64,000 bases of DNA from Oxyruncus cristatus (lineage: Eukaryota; Chordata; Aves; Passeriformes; Cotingidae), in assembly GCA_013399855.1 (NCBI GenBank), contig VXAY01002814.1:776568-840567 (forward strand), read 5' to 3'. The translations under genes were made by a program, and so were the position numbers. Below the pieces are notes generated by a model. It searched no databases and had not been told where the DNA came from. It saw nothing but the letters and a program-made list of their open reading frames with translations. Position 1 is the first letter of the stretch; each line of letters starts with the position of its first letter. Positions 38,257 through 49,700 of this stretch are shown here, piece after piece.

Positions 38257-39176
38257 GGCCTGGACTGAAACACAGATTAGCTGATATAAGGGCCAGGGTT
38301 AGTCCCTGCAGTTAAGTTTTATTAAAATAGCATTAAAAATTTCAAAACTATAGTGAATTAAAAATATGAAGTGTTTGGATTTGGGGTGGAGGTGGGAGAG
38401 GGAGGAGAGAACAGAAAACTCAGGGAGTAGAGCAAAAAATACACTTCATTTTCACAAATAAGAGAATGACCTTTAATAATGCAGTTGGAGCCTTGCTTCT
38501 TGTCAGTTATGGGTCACTGCCCTATTACTGTATTGTCCACACATCATTACTGCAGCAGTGCAGCCGCACCCCTAGAGGGAGGTTGTGTCAACATTTCTGC
38601 TACAAACCCCTCTTTCCAGAAGGTTAAAACCTGCCTGTCAGCAAGGAAATAACTTTATTAAAAACAAGCCTTGATAAAAATCCATTTGGCCACTTTCAAA
38701 TGATTACAGCCTTGTCCCAACATAAGAAACACACTGGGTTCAAACGCTCTCATGCAACTTCAGAAGGGTTTTGCTTGAACCCTTTGCTTGGCTTCGCTGC
38801 ACCCATGAGACTCGGAGAGGGAAGGCACTGAAGGAAGCCCTTGGCTTCCTGTAGCTCCTCACTGCTTTAATGCCCTGGGCTCTTCCAGAGGAGGCATGAG
38901 CCTGGAAAGGCTGCTGGAAGGTGAGATTTTCGCAGATACCCAGCCCTATTCCCAGTCTCAGCTCGCCATGAGCTGAAGCCCTGAGTCAAAAGATTGGAAA
39001 TGTTTTCTTTTATCACAGACATCTTCAGATGCCTCTTTCTAGTGGAGGTGACTTTTGTTCCTGCTATGGAAATAGCAGCTGTAGGAAAGCAACGGTGACC
39101 TCCATCAATACAGATCCCATTAGCACAAGGGTAGTGCATCTATCCCTAATTTTAGGTGGAAGCTAGGGTTACAAAA

Positions 39177-39177
39177 N
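39177..39177. other. Single undetermined base
   Basis: One N in otherwise ordinary sequence. Confidence 0.99.
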
Positions 39178-40559
39178 CCTGGATTTGGCTCCATTTGTTT
39201 TAAAAAATTCCATAAACATACACTGAAGCCATATACCAAAAAAGCTTTTAGAGGACTCAGAGGGGTCTTTTCTGTTGTAATAGGTACATTTACTTGGGTT
39301 TTCAGTCCAAAAAATCCATTTTATGTGTATATCTGGCTGGTAGATTTACATATCCAGGCAGCTTTTTAGGGAGTCAGTCTCTTGTGTGTAAATAAGAGAT
39401 GTCATTTGTTAAGATCTAATAAAAAATCTTTAAATCATGCACTTTATATTCAAAACTCCCCCTTTAAAATGAAAACAAGTCTGCAACTAGCCAAGTCAGG
39501 GAGACTATTTATTCTACAGTTCAAACTCTCTTACTTTATGAGAATTTTCTCCTTAAGACAGACAGTTAAAAACAAATTAAAAAAAATAAAATAAACTATG
39601 ATGTATTTAAAAGAAGAAGCTCTGTTCAAAAAAAATGGAGGTTCGGATGTACTTCCCACCAAGTCTGCTTTGCTTTGAGCAATCTTGCTTACAAATAAAA
39701 GCACTTGAGGCCAAAATAGTGAAGTCCACCACACAAGTGCATGGCAATGAAGTAAACAAGTTTCTTCCTAACATAGAGTTGAAATGGAAATTGTGGCAGT
39801 CTCATAGAGCATTAGAGACTTGTGGGTCCTTGTGAAATATTAACAAAGTAGAAAATTCTAAGATAAAACCCTGAGTGAAGAATACTGTCAGAAAGAGGGA
39901 TCAGAGAACACCCTGTGGCTTCTCAGTTTGCCCCCTGAAAAACAGAACGTACGAATTAACCACTGTGTCCTCTGAATCCCAAATCATTTGTCAGCAGGAA
40001 CAGGAGACGACATGTTGGATACTGCAGTCTGGTTCTGCCCCTTGGTTCTCACATGGACATTGCCTAAACCTAGGACTAATGTCATGAGGAGGAAAAAGAA
40101 ATGCAGGCTGAGGAGAGGAAAAAATCTCTTTGTATTTTTCTGATCACTGTGATTCTGGTTGCATTTCACGAATCCCTAAGACTGCTCTGCAAATACAACA
40201 TCTGATGACCTTGAGACCTGCAGGTACCTAATGGCTACTCCACATCTCTGACGATTTTGACTTTTTCTTTTGCTTCCCAATTCTTTTCTTCACCTAAGTG
40301 TCAAAATCTTAAATCCTGGGATTATTCTTTTAACTGATGACATCATCTTTCTCTGAGATCTGTCCACTTTCAACACAATTGAGAGCTTGTCAAGAACATT
40401 AATCTTTATACAGTTTTTCAAAAATTAACAAGAAAGATCTGCCAACTGGGACCCCTTCCGTATGGCAGTGCAGATTAAGCAGACATTACAGTTCTCTGGA
40501 CCCTTCTGAAAGCCCCCTTGTAAATGGCCACAGTGTCGGAATCCATAAGCAACACTTTA

Positions 40560-41720
40560 ATGTTTGCATCAAATACACAAATACAAATGTGAAGGAATGA
40601 AGGCTAATTCAGGAATGCAAGATCCATTAAACTATGCAAGTATGCATGAACTGTAAAAAGTGCATCCCATACATATCAGCTATAGCCCTTAGCTGTTAGC
40701 AGGTGTGAATCAGTCAGTTGTACAATTCATTTGTCTACCTAATTGCACTGAAGATAGGCTTTTACTTTGCCTATAACATCACTAATGAGTAGGTTTTCAG
40801 TTTGATCTAACTAATTAATTCTTGTTAACTTTCTTCACATTGCTGTTCTTTTAATTTAACCAGAGACAGCACCAGAGTTGCTACTAGTGTTTAGTCTCAA
40901 CTAGATTACTCCTATTCATTAAGGCCTGTAATTGTTGGTCATACCCTCCCAAATGGTCATTACAACCTCTGGCTTGCATATTGAATAACAGCAATTTCCT
41001 GACTCCAACAGACTCTCATGTGAGGGAGGGGAAAATGCTAATAAAGAAAGAATGAATGATTCTCTGCTTCATTCAGTGCTCTGTAGATTTCCTTTACAGC
41101 AGAAATTGTACCGAGGTGGTAAAACGGGTTTCTTGCAGGCCCCCTACCTCCACCCTGAGTGAAAACAATAAGAACCAAGTCAAGCATTCCCTGCTACTGT
41201 GATTACAGCATCCGTAAAAGTGATTATATGGCTGCTGTAATCAACTTCAATGAAAGCTGCCTGTTAGAGCTTCAATAATTACTCATTTCTGTTAACAGCT
41301 TGCTTTCAGTTTAGTACTTTGAGGCCTAGGAAAAAAAAATTGGTGTTTTAATAAAAGATCCTGTGAAGGCAGTATTTTGGGGGGTAAGAGCTTGTGTGTG
41401 GGCAAATAAAAAAAAAAAAATGCACATGCAACTTTTTTGTCCTGTGCTCAATAGCAGCTCCTTTTCATTTAAGCTCTGAATCTATTTAACCAGCAACAAG
41501 CACAAGTTCATACAGGGTTCAGTCATGTACTGAATGTTTACTGAAGGAGGCACAATAGTTTAAATAAAGTGGCGGTTTTAAATATTTTACCCATTTCTTT
41601 AAACAAATTGCCAATCCTTAAACTCTGTGTTAAACACATTTCAAAAGCAAAATACCACAAAGCTCTCTTTCAATAAAACCACCACTTTTGTCATATTATG
41701 CCTCCTTCTTCTTGATGTAT
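40560..41720. promoter_or_regulatory. Candidate conserved noncoding block
   Basis: Unique DNA dense in ATGCATG, CTAATTAATTC (near 40810), TTTAATTTAACC (near 40852), GTGATTACAGC and GTAATCAACTTC (near 41199-41247) motifs, typical of homeodomain, POU and paired-type sites. No repeat or credible open frame overlaps it. An inverted repeat lies at its right end. It resembles a cluster of developmental enhancers, but conservation was not tested. Confidence 0.35.
41566..41688. repeat. 15-bp inverted repeat, 93-bp spacer
   Basis: AAAGTGGCGGTTTTA at 41566-41580 pairs with TAAAACCACCACTTT at 41674-41688 with a single mismatch (a G-U pair in RNA). Too short for a transposon terminus without other evidence, and no target duplication was seen. 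Confidence 0.7.
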
Positions 41721-42774
41721 TTTATTTCTGCAAAGCTCTGGAGAAGAATGGAGCTTACAGAAGTTAAGGGCTCATTTTTAAAACAAAACAAAAGAACCAT
41801 TTAGCCTGAGATTAAAACAACATAGGTCAGCATTGCCCTCCAATGTTTGATGTTCTGCAGAGCAATGCCACAACTAGGAAAAAGGGAGGCAGACTGCAGG
41901 GAATTAAAATTGACCAACACTTCCACCTCAAACTTAAAATCTCAGGCTACCTCTTCCTGATGTTATAATGAACCCCAAACAATGAAAAGTAGAGAAACTA
42001 ATCCTCTTGTTTGGATAACTTCATGATTATGCTTTTATTTTTCTTATGGATCTATACACTTCTTCTTTTGAGACAAAAGAAATAAACAAAAAGGAGGTTC
42101 TCAGAGTATCCGACAAATAGATAAAATATTTTGAAATGCTATAAGATCTTATAAGAAACACAGTGATGTCTGCATAAGTATAAATAAGGTTGCCTACCTG
42201 GAAAGATTTTCTTCACCTAGAATCCCTTCTCTACTTGGAGAAGGTTTACAGTAAGATTTCCTGCAACTCAAGGGCCAAGTTTCCTGAAGGACAAGCTCTG
42301 TTGTGAGGAGGAGCTCCTCGTCAGGGTTTCTGTCTCTGTAGGAGTCCTAACAAGCAACACAGACTGCTGGGGACATAGGACATGTACAAAGAACACGCTG
42401 CTGCTTCCTTTTATCAGGACTGTGTCTCCTGCAAAAACTTGCAGCTGATGGCAGCATTTGTACCAGCCAGATGAGAGGCCAGGGGGACTTAATCTCCACC
42501 TAAACTACAGATCCCAGGGGGACGAAGTTAGCTGCTGTATTGCCTTGAGCATGGTGCCCAAATAGTTCTTGATCTGACATGTGAATGGGAGGGGAAGCAC
42601 TTGCTGCTTTAGCACCTGATCAGCAGCATCAAGGAGAGCTTAGCTCTATGAACAATACATACACTTTTTTTAAAAACTGCTTTGGCCCAGAACTGCATAA
42701 CGTGCTCCCTGTCCTCAGTTTATCTGAGAGGTTAAGTAACAGAAAAAATGTTACTAATGTCTTGAATGTAATAC
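41721..42774. other. Unique noncoding DNA
   Basis: No gene or repeat recognised. Contains a 12-bp palindrome GAGGAGCTCCTC at 42308-42319. Confidence 0.5.
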
Positions 42775-42940
42775 AGTGCATGGCATTTACATAGCATCTT
42801 TCATCCTAAAGGATTCCAAAGCACTTTATAAATTATATGCTTATAGAAATCACTCCCCCATTGGAATGGAGCCAGCACTGGGGTTTAAGGCAGCAGCCAG
42901 CTGGACAAATGCTCAGCAGCACAGATTTGGTCAAGGACAA
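42775..42940 (+). repeat. Ancient amniote interspersed repeat
   Basis: The words GGCATTTACATAGCATC, TTTCATCCTAAAGGATTCC, AAAGCACTTTATAAA and GGAATGGAGCCA follow a widespread old amniote repeat that reads TATAGCACCTTTCAT then AAAGGATCCCAAAGCACTTTACAAA. A second, shorter copy is near 62.66 kb. Family name not assigned; likely an old LINE or SINE tail. Confidence 0.55.
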
Positions 42941-44319
42941 CAGTTGGAATATCTACTCTTGCGAAGAGTAGCATGAGTTATAGAGAGCCTAATTTTGCTT
43001 GGTACCTGCAATCACTGCTTTATTGTGCATGCACTATTTGGTTGCATCCACTGTAATTTCCATAAACCTTATACTGTTTCTGAGGACAGAAAGAGATGAC
43101 AGAGAACTGGAAATTGCTTTCCCTGGTGGTCTATCAGAGTGCTATTCTGCTGGGAAAGAAGGTACCAGGAATGACCTGTGTATTCCACCAGATGCCTAGA
43201 TATGGTTTCAGTGTGGGGCAGCATCTTCACCTGGCACAGTCCCATTTACTTGAAAGGATCTATTCCAAAGTGTATCCTCTGGGTTTCACTTCATAAAATG
43301 ATTCCATTTTACAGTTTCATTTTCCTTTCCTGAAGGAGGTGTTGACAATGGATACCATAAACATTAAAAAAACTTTAAACTTTTGCAAACTACTGTAACA
43401 AGATTCAAAATTAAACTTTTCACCATCACTAGGAAAAAAAAAATGGAAAAATAGGAACGCCTGGTATAAAGTATTGGAGAGCTGGCTGGGAATTTCTGCT
43501 CCACAAATAGATTGTGTCTCACAGGTGCTGAGGTAAAATTAAACACTGAAAGAGAATCTTGATATCTGATCTAGTTTTCTTTAACATTCAAGAAACCTAA
43601 CCCCCCCAAAAAAGTTGAAGAAAATAAAGCATGAAATCTTTCTTTTCAGTTGTTCATGACAGGCCACTGTGTCCAGCACCATCATGAAGGACAACAGGTA
43701 TCAAAAGCCACAATTCTTTTCCTTGTTTTCATGTAAAGCAGTAATAGAGGTGTTTGCAGAGTCAGATGAAATTTGGACCTCCCAACTCAACACCAAGGCA
43801 GACAAAAAAGTCTGGGCATTCTAATGTACCTACTTTCTTAAGACAGGAGACTGTCTTTAAATCTTTTAGCTGGAGGAGATGAATAAGGCAGACTGAGTGG
43901 TTTTATATGTGTAAGTGGTATGCAAAAAGCAGTATCTTTCTCTAGACCACCTTCTGGCTATTGGATAGAATTACAGACACTAAGATCTTCCCAAATATGA
44001 TTACAGCTCAGCTGCTGTTTAAAGACATCTCCCCCCAACCCTGAGAGGATAAAACTGCTCTTTTTTCCACAATCTTAGCAATTTCATTGGCTCAGTGACC
44101 TATATTCTGACAAAAAAAGAATTATGTGACACAGATCTTTGCTGTGTAGATGATCATTAAAATTGATGTTATAGAATATTTGATACCTTTGTGAGAGGTG
44201 AAGTAGGTGTTAATGACAGGGAGATAATTTCTAGATGTACAGGTTGTCTTATAGTACAGTTGCCTGTATTACCTTAGCCGTAGCATCAAACATGCAACTC
44301 CTACATCAGTAGTCCCTTC
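42941..44319. other. Unique noncoding DNA
   Basis: No gene recognised. Confidence 0.5.
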
Positions 44320-44465
44320 ATCCACTGATTTTAATTGCTCTGCAGTGATCTCATTTTAGATGGAGAAACTACACTCAGAGAAGTGAAGCCACATGGTCCA
44401 GCTGACACTGCAGGGCACTCTAGCAGCAAGGAACGGTGCTGTTTCCTAGTTCTCAGCCAACTGCA
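44320..44465 (+). repeat. Ancient MIR/L2-like repeat tail
   Basis: CTCATTTTAGATGGAGAAACT, CTCAGAGAAGTGAAG, CATGGTCCAGCTGACACTGCAG and TTTCCTAGTTCTCAG match in order the familiar ancient tail with a CCCATTTTACAGATGGGGAAACT-type start, a CAGAGAGGTGAAGTGAC-type middle and a TCTCCTGACTCCCAG-type end. Heavily mutated. Confidence 0.6.
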
Positions 44466-46109
44466 TCACTTGAAAAAACTTACTGCAACTGTCCCTTTCA
44501 CTTCAAAACATTTGTGCTTTCAGGGAGATATATACTAAATGAAATGCTTGCAGTGACCACTTATTTTGCATTCAGCAACAAGACTGCAGAAACTCCACTT
44601 GAAAAGATGTACTTACTTGACATAAGCTTCTGTAGTAGACTCCTCCCTATATGGCATGAAGTCCCAGCTAACATTAGATGAATTGCTAAACCTTGTTTCA
44701 TTTCCTTTCTTCTTAATGTACCTATAGCACCAGCAACAGCATGACATAATGAAAGCTATCAAATATTAATTTTAAACACTCTCCAGTGATCAAAAATACA
44801 CTTTAAGATTTACCAGGAGGCACCTATGCTGACAGAAGGACAGGGTCTGGGTACAAGGGCTATTACTAAGTCGATTAAGTAGGCCCCAAAATAGACACAA
44901 CTTTCTAATTAAATCAAAGAACTTGAATCCCATCCAAACCCAGATATGAAGCCAGAGCTGTGCAAGTGGAATGTGTTCAAACTGGCCTGTGCTGCCATGC
45001 TGGCAGACCACATGCTTTTGTACAATGCAGGAACGTGACGTGGTAGTGGCAGCATTGTAGGACTCTTCCGGGCAGGTGAGCACTGCCGAGACATCTCTTA
45101 GATCAGCACGGGAGGGACAAAAATTGGAAGAAGTTACGACTATGACTGGAAACCGCTGGGGTTAAAGAGCACACCAATACCACAGAGCTCAGTGGCAAAA
45201 GGTGAAACCGTTTGCATAAGCGAAGGTGAGACACAGTTACTTGTGTACCAACTAATGATGCCACCACAAGCACAGGTGGCAAGCATCCTGCCTTCCCTGG
45301 AAGCAACATTTACTAGTGACAATTGTTAATACGGGATTCAAAATCTTCCAGCTGATGGCTGATCAGCCATGAAGGACACTTGTCCTGTTCACAGTAACAG
45401 CTCACAGCTCGCACTACCCTGCTCTTTCCAGACCTTGAAATATAGTCTAAGATTCTAGCAGGAATGATGATATGCATCATTCCTTGCTTTCTTACTGCTC
45501 CCATGGAAGTAACCAAAACAGACAATATTTGATAATTTTTTCCCCACAATGTAATTGGAAACATTCTCCCAGAGAGAAATGGTTAGATCTAAGTCCAAGT
45601 TGGCAAGGTGTAGATTTGCCAGATTGCTGACACTACTGAACCCTTCCATGCCTCTTCAGAAGCACTCCATGAAGGAGCAGAATCACAGCTTAAAAGTGCA
45701 GTGCCATATATAACAAAAATGGTGAAATGTCAATAAGTTTTCTGCTGCTGGCAGACACAAATCCTAAGATTTCATTAGTCAGATGATGGACTGTGTTTGG
45801 TTTTTGGAGACTGTGAAGAGGAGGCATTATAGAGTTGGTATATTTATGTGGTAGGCCAGGAGACTTCCCTAACAGAAGTGCTAGAATGAAATATATATGA
45901 GTATATATGTACATATATCTACATATCCCTATAAACTGTGCTTAACAGCTAAATTTCATGTCCTTATAGGAAATTAGAAAAAAAAAAAAATTCTGCCAGT
46001 CTCTCTGCTGTAGATAATATGCCATCTCTGCCTTTAGTAAGGAATAGCAGCAGTCTAACTATCATCCCCATATGGCAACAAGTTTCAGAATTTCACTACT
46101 TTTCTTACA
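44466..46109. other. Unique noncoding DNA
   Basis: No gene recognised. Contains a 16-bp perfect palindrome ATGGCTGATCAGCCAT at 45355-45370 and an alternating A/T stretch at about 45885-45935. Open frames on the minus strand are under 100 codons and overlap one another. Confidence 0.5.
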
Positions 46110-46745
46110 AGGAATTACTTCCTATCGTAAAATGATCGTCCTGTCTTTTTATCTGTGCCTCTAGTTGTAGCATCATGAGATCTGGTGAATAGCAGTTCAG
46201 CTCTACTACTGCCTTCACAATTTTGCAAATTTTGATAATTTCTCTCCCACCTTGATCATTCCTCACTCCCTCTTCTCTCCAAACCCTGAGAGATAACACC
46301 ACCAACTCTTCCCCATTCTGAAAAGTCCTGGTTATGCCTTACTGCTTGATTACTATCATTTTGCCAGATTTCAATCCGTAAAAGAACTTTTTTTCTGGAG
46401 TCAGTGCAGATGTATTTCTTTGATGAGGAAAACTACCAAAGGCTTTCTGAAGTTGAGTTTTGTATCTCCACTGGCTCTTTATCTACATGCTAATGCTGAC
46501 AGAGCAGGTCAGGGTGGCAGCATTTCCCTCTGCAGAGGCCGTGGTGACTCCCAACAGATCATGTTTGACACCATGTGCTCAGTGACCTTTCTTTGAGATG
46601 CACTTACAGCCCATCTCACCAGGGACTGAAGTCAGTCAGTGGCATATGCATTTCCCAGGGTCTCCTCTACAGCCATTTGTTTAAATATCGAAATCAAAGC
46701 AGAACTGCTTGAATTAGTTCTGGGGTTAGGACAATGCTCATATGA
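46110..46745 (-). mobile_element. Ancient CR1 LINE, minus strand, internally deleted
   Basis: Two parts of the CR1 antisense consensus are visible in correct order. Bases 46425-46745 correspond to the reverse transcriptase region of ORF2: on the minus strand HDLLG and QKAFG remain recognisable against the family's HDLIGKSQHGF and LDFQKAF motifs, with stops and frameshifts between. Bases 46110-46380 correspond to the 3' end of ORF2 (plus-strand words GTGCCTCTAGTTGT, ATGAGATCTGGTGAATA, GATAATTTCTCTCCC, CTGAAAAGTCC). The part of ORF2 between them is missing. The copy is old and inactive. Confidence 0.65.
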
Positions 46746-49700
46746 TCTCAAGTAAGAACCTGTACCATTAGCAGGGAGACAAAAGTTAGTCAGAAAAGCT
46801 GAAACAACATAAGCAGAGGCCAATCCTTGCACACCACACAGAGGCACTTGACTTGCAAACAGGATCTGCACAGAGGGACAGCAGCACACCACACCCCCAC
46901 TCTGTGTAACTGAAGGCCTCACAACAGAGCTGCTCCAGCAGAAATTTGGCTGAGGCAAGAGAGTAGATAAGGACACAAAGCCTATGCTTTTGTCCCAAGA
47001 ACCATGTGTGACTGCCCACTCAGAGCACTGATGTCAAAGTCAGGGGCTTCCACTGTGGTTAAAACATCTGAGATGTTGACTTTATTAACTGCAAATAAAA
47101 AATTATTAAAGAGTAGGGCACATATAACTTATTTTTGCAATTTCTCATTTAAAATCAGTGTCAGTGATTGAATAAGAAAGTCATATTTCTCATTCTGCTA
47201 TGAGAAGAAGTCAAACTATACCTGAACCGTGAACTGTTTCAAAACGTTTCCCAAAGCTCAAAATAAACATAAATTGTTATTTTGGAAATTTTGCTGATCC
47301 CAGATCCCAAACTGAAACTGAAGACAAACAAAGACCTTTACAGCTCGGAACACCAGTTCAGCTAAAAAGCAACATTCCCTGGCAGGTTCTGTGCAAAAAG
47401 AGGACAGCTTGACTTTAAGAGTCTTTTGGAAAACACCACCCTGCCCCATGTCTGTCCTTCTCTCCCTCCCTCACTACACTACACTCCAGTAGACGGTCAC
47501 AACTTTCTTCCCTGGAATCAGCTACCCTTGCGGACTACAAGCTAAGGTGAGATTGAGGCAAACTGCTTCTTGTGAAACCTGTTTCTCCTTTTACTGTTGT
47601 TCACTTAGTTGCCTCCAGCAAGGCCACTACTATACCTAGTGGCAGAAAGAGATACATGTGTGCAGGTGATGGGTTTGGGTTTTCGCAAGGGAGAGAGAGG
47701 AGATTTTACCTGCCAAGGAGCTGACCCTTCCATCATTCCCATTCCTCTGGCTAGTCCTGGCCCCACCTGTATTCCTGGCATCACTTTTTTTTTTTCTCAC
47801 CAGCAACATGGTCCCCCATAGTAAATGTAAGGTATTAAAAAAACAGTACAGGCTCAGGACTAAAAATGATGCTCATGGAAAGGGGAGGAGATGGAGGTTA
47901 ACCCTTCCCCTCGTTGTAGGCCTGTGCTGAGAGTCTTTGAACTGAATAATAAACTGTTACTGGCTTGGAATCAGAGCTCAACTGAAACAGCTTCAATCAC
48001 AGCTGGATCTGACCCAGAACAGATTCAAACATACTGGTTCAATTCCCTGGTTATAAGTGTCTTCTTGTAATGATAAGCTGTAATCAGCAATTAGGAAGTG
48101 TTCATGGTGAGGTAGTGCCAGAATTCATGTAAGGAAGGTCAGGCCTGGGCCCAGGTCTCATAAAAATTCCAAACTGGAATAATAATCTCTATGCAGAGCA
48201 AACATTTCAATATTGACACAGCTAAAGCACAGTTGAGATGGGGGGAAAACAAGCAGGAAGCATTTGTCATTTATATGAAGACAACGAGGTATACACATTC
48301 CTTAACATAAAGATTAACATATAGATTCCACTGGGCACCATGCAATTGTATAGTCCTTGTAATAGTTCATAGTTATATTCTGTGGGATATATCAATAGAT
48401 TTAAGCATTTATGAGCTACAAACACAACAGGAAGCAGATACACCCCGTGGAAGTAATACATGATTGTGCCAGTGTTCCTCATAAGCACTCTATTGATGTT
48501 CTCAGCCAAGCTCAGGTAAAAGGTACCTAATGAGAGAAAGGATAGCTTTAAACTTTCTGGTATTATCTCTTCTTGGGGAATCTTCTCTAGAGCTTCCTCT
48601 GTGATAGTTTGCTAACAAGTCACCCACATCCTCTGGTTAGATCAGGGTTTCCAGATGACAGTAAGAAGTATGACTAGTGAAAGAAGCTGATGAAAATGTG
48701 GCTTTCACACTCCCCTCCTTTAGGCTGCTGGGTCCAGCACTTCACTGCCCATTTTGCGGACAGCCTTCCACGCTAGAGATTCACATGGCACAAGGTTACT
48801 CTCAAGAAGATTCTGAATGTGGAAAGATATGCACTTTGTGCCATGGTGAGAGCTCCACACTGGCTCTGAAAGGAGTGCACAGACATGGCAATGAGTGATA
48901 GGATGTGAAAAGGAATTTTAAGAGCAGAATGAGAAAAGAAATAACGTCTATCCTGGAGTCACCCTAAGACAAAGTGCATTCTCTTTTCAGCACTGGCTAC
49001 AAGCAACATTTTCAGTTCACAGTTGGTGATTCCCAAGAGTGCAGCTGGGATGCTCTAGTTTATATTTGTAAACAACAGTTTAATCAGTAGAGGAATTTCT
49101 CTGTCTGTATGTTGGATCACAACAGTTCATACCATTAAGAGCTTTTCCACAATTCTGGAAGACGTCCTTCGGAGTGTATTTTTGTTATGTCTTGTTTTGT
49201 TTGTTTTGGGTAGTTGGTTGGTTGGGGGTTTATTTGTTTGTTTTTAAAGCACTATACCAGTGTGCTATAGTTTTAAAGTGATACGCTGCTCTCTAAATGA
49301 GATAGTGTTATGAGTTACTACGTGTTTCATGGTGCAATCCTAGCTTTCCCCACCTAGTTCAATCAGCAGCTCCTTTCTCATTATACTCTCACTTATCCCT
49401 ACGTCATTCTGCCAACTGCCAGCTAAAAATCTGTTTCATTTGTTTGCAAGGGACAGTGCACAAGAACTGAAATAACAAAATAAAAAGTAATGATTTCGTA
49501 AACTGGTAATTGTTTAATTCCCTCCAGAGTAATAAAATTTATAAAAGGGTTATGAACATGCTGAAAAATCAGAGTATGGCCATTTGAGCTTCTTTTTGGT
49601 TTCTTTGAGACAGATAACACTAATAATAAGATATTGGGTTGAATGAAGTCTCCTTTGATTTATCTCATTTCCCTTATTTCACAGGTAGGGAGGACAGAAA

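Larger units (their letters stand above)
36261..40559. other. Unique noncoding DNA
   Basis: No gene recognised. Holds a T/G-rich low-complexity tract ending in 20 T (38157-38256) and one undetermined base at 39177. The segment 38600-38760 looks non-random (AAATAACTTTATT and GATTACAGCC words) but no element could be assigned. Confidence 0.5.
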
